NCBI GenBank assembly: GCA_947476275.1
Contig: CANJPQ010000013.1
Location: forward strand, 1 to 64,000
Source: Fidelibacterota bacterium
Lineage (GTDB): Bacteria; Pseudomonadota; Alphaproteobacteria; Rhodospirillales; Rhodospirillaceae
Length of the DNA: 64,000 nt
Direction of reading: 5' to 3'
This document shows, piece after piece, positions 63,367-64,000 of the stretch. Position numbers and translations under genes: made by a program. The first letter of the stretch is position 1. Each line of letters opens with the position of its first letter. A model generated the notes under the pieces. The model searched no databases, was not told where the DNA came from, and saw only the letters and a list, made by a program, of their open reading frames with translations.

Positions 63367-63738
63367 TCAGCCGTCGTTGATTTCGGTGATGACCTTATCG
63401 AGGCCTGCCTCGTCGACCTTCACATCGTAGCGCGCGAGGTCTTCTTTCAAAACGCGGAAGACTTTCCGCATAAGGCGGGTGCGCTGCGCGCTGCGCTCGG
63501 CCATCGCCTCCGGACCTGGCAGAAACTCGTCTACGTCCGGCGGTGAAAATACGCCCTTGGCGGCCGCTAGGCGTTCGTGGGTATCGAGCCTTTCTCGGAG
63601 GATCGAAATCTCGGCGGTCATTGCCACGACCATGGCCATGAGCTGATCGATCGCCCGATCGTCGTGGAATTGGGGCTGTTTGCCCTTAGCGAACCAGACC
63701 TTTTCCTTGGCTCCGGCGGTGCCCGGTGCGGCAACCAT
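63367..63738 (-). CDS. Small helical protein, partner of the adjacent methyltransferase (unknown family)
   Basis: A 123-residue soluble protein. The central helical part reads IDQLMAMVVAMTAEISILRERLDTHERLAAAKGVFSPPDVDEFLP. It aligns without gaps to the small gene at 9431-9829 (shared spacing of V/I-D, A, L-x-R-(L/I), E, G and the aromatic-V/L-P end). The ATG at 63738 has a GGAGAG Shine-Dalgarno at ideal spacing, better than a TTG 27 bases upstream. No signal or membrane segment is seen. Function is unknown; its conserved position before a methyltransferase suggests a shared complex or regulation. Confidence 0.7.
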   Translation of the reverse strand: MVAAPGTAGAKEKVWFAKGKQPQFHDDRAIDQLMAMVVAMTAEISILRERLDTHERLAAAKGVFSPPDVDEFLPGPEAMAERSAQRTRLMRKVFRVLKEDLARYDVKVDEAGLDKVITEINDG

Positions 63739-64000
63739 GACGTCTCTCCTACGGCCCTGAAGCACTTAGGATGTAAGGATATTTCAGTCGGCAAGCTAGG
63801 GCGCCGGTGGAATTGTTCGGGTTCCGAGCAACACCTTGAGATTAAGGGATTTTGCGTGATTTCCACTCTGGCGTGGGTCCGATTAATCTTTTGCCTTAAA
63901 CATTAGTCCCATCTAACTGGAATCGGCTACCTTTTTGCGGTCTGTTTACGTTTCGTATAAACTCTCGGCTGTAAGCATCTGGGGAGAACCGGGATTCCCC
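63739..64000. other. Gene-free upstream region of the second methyltransferase module
   Basis: About 260 bases up to the window edge contain no supported gene. The stretch is visibly more AT-rich than the rest (for example around 63830-63960). It presumably holds the promoter of the small-protein/methyltransferase pair, but no -35/-10 pair stands out. Confidence 0.5.

Overview
The window is 64 kb of a GC-rich chromosome that is almost certainly alphaproteobacterial. The evidence is gene order: dnaK-dnaJ-dapB-nth, hrcA-grpE divergent from rph-rdgB(-hemW), mutS-glnD-murJ-trpS, the Trx/TPR-LON-Trm112-DUF971 run, TauE-TIGR02186-Usp, and lineage-typical palindromic repeats. I cannot name a genus. 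Most of it is housekeeping core, with accessory surface-sugar and protein-glycosylation genes concentrated between 4.4 and 26 kb. There is no rRNA, CRISPR array, intact prophage or insertion sequence.

Layout. 0-0.25 kb: a decayed piece resembling an integrase C-terminus beside tRNA-Thr(CGT), a possible island boundary. 0.4-4 kb: a UbiH-type hydroxylase convergent with a thioredoxin/LON/Trm112/DUF971 run. 4.3-12.5 kb: tRNA-Gly(GCC), DUF6165, two TPR-glycosyltransferases, a Tat-signal methyltransferase with a small partner gene, a secreted NTF2-like protein and a SPINDLY/OGT-type TPR glycosyltransferase. 12.5-17.8 kb: an MsbA-type lipid exporter divergent from an aminotransferase plus Gfo/Idh dehydrogenase pair (possibly GnnB/GnnA-like, for diamino-sugar lipid A) and an Atg22-type MFS gene. 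17.7-26 kb: purH, a CapD/PglF/FlaA1-type dehydratase, an operon of an SDR lacking its catalytic residues, a NeuD-type acyltransferase and a NeuB-like protein lacking its metal ligands, then gmd-fcl for GDP-L-fucose. 26-30 kb: TauE/SafE, TIGR02186, Usp, Nfu and an SRPBCC-like protein. 30-38.5 kb: trpS, murJ, glnD, mutS. 38.6-43 kb: a PhoR-like kinase with no adjacent regulator and two MFS proteins, one AmpG. 43-49 kb: typA, adenosine kinase, CysZ/EI24, a bactofilin, an NTF2-like protein, nth. 49-59 kb: dapB, dnaJ, dnaK, an AlkB-like protein, a tandem ASCH protein, a sorbosone-dehydrogenase-like protein, a DUF922 protein, grpE, hrcA. 58.8-63.8 kb: rph, rdgB, a bicupin, hemW, and a second methyltransferase with a small partner gene.

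The best candidate for something undescribed is a duplicated two-gene module: a roughly 125-residue helical protein followed by a roughly 390-residue protein with an unfamiliar N-terminal half and a SAM-methyltransferase fold. It occurs at 8243-9829 and again 53 kb away at 62174-63738. The two copies keep gene order, strand and shared motifs, yet one carries an apparent twin-arginine signal and the other does not. The second candidate is the 21472-23796 operon, which resembles nonulosonic-acid biosynthesis but in which two of three proteins appear to have lost their catalytic residues.

Start sites were chosen from domain alignment, Shine-Dalgarno sequences and gene spacing. All family assignments are by eye from remembered family signatures; no search was run.
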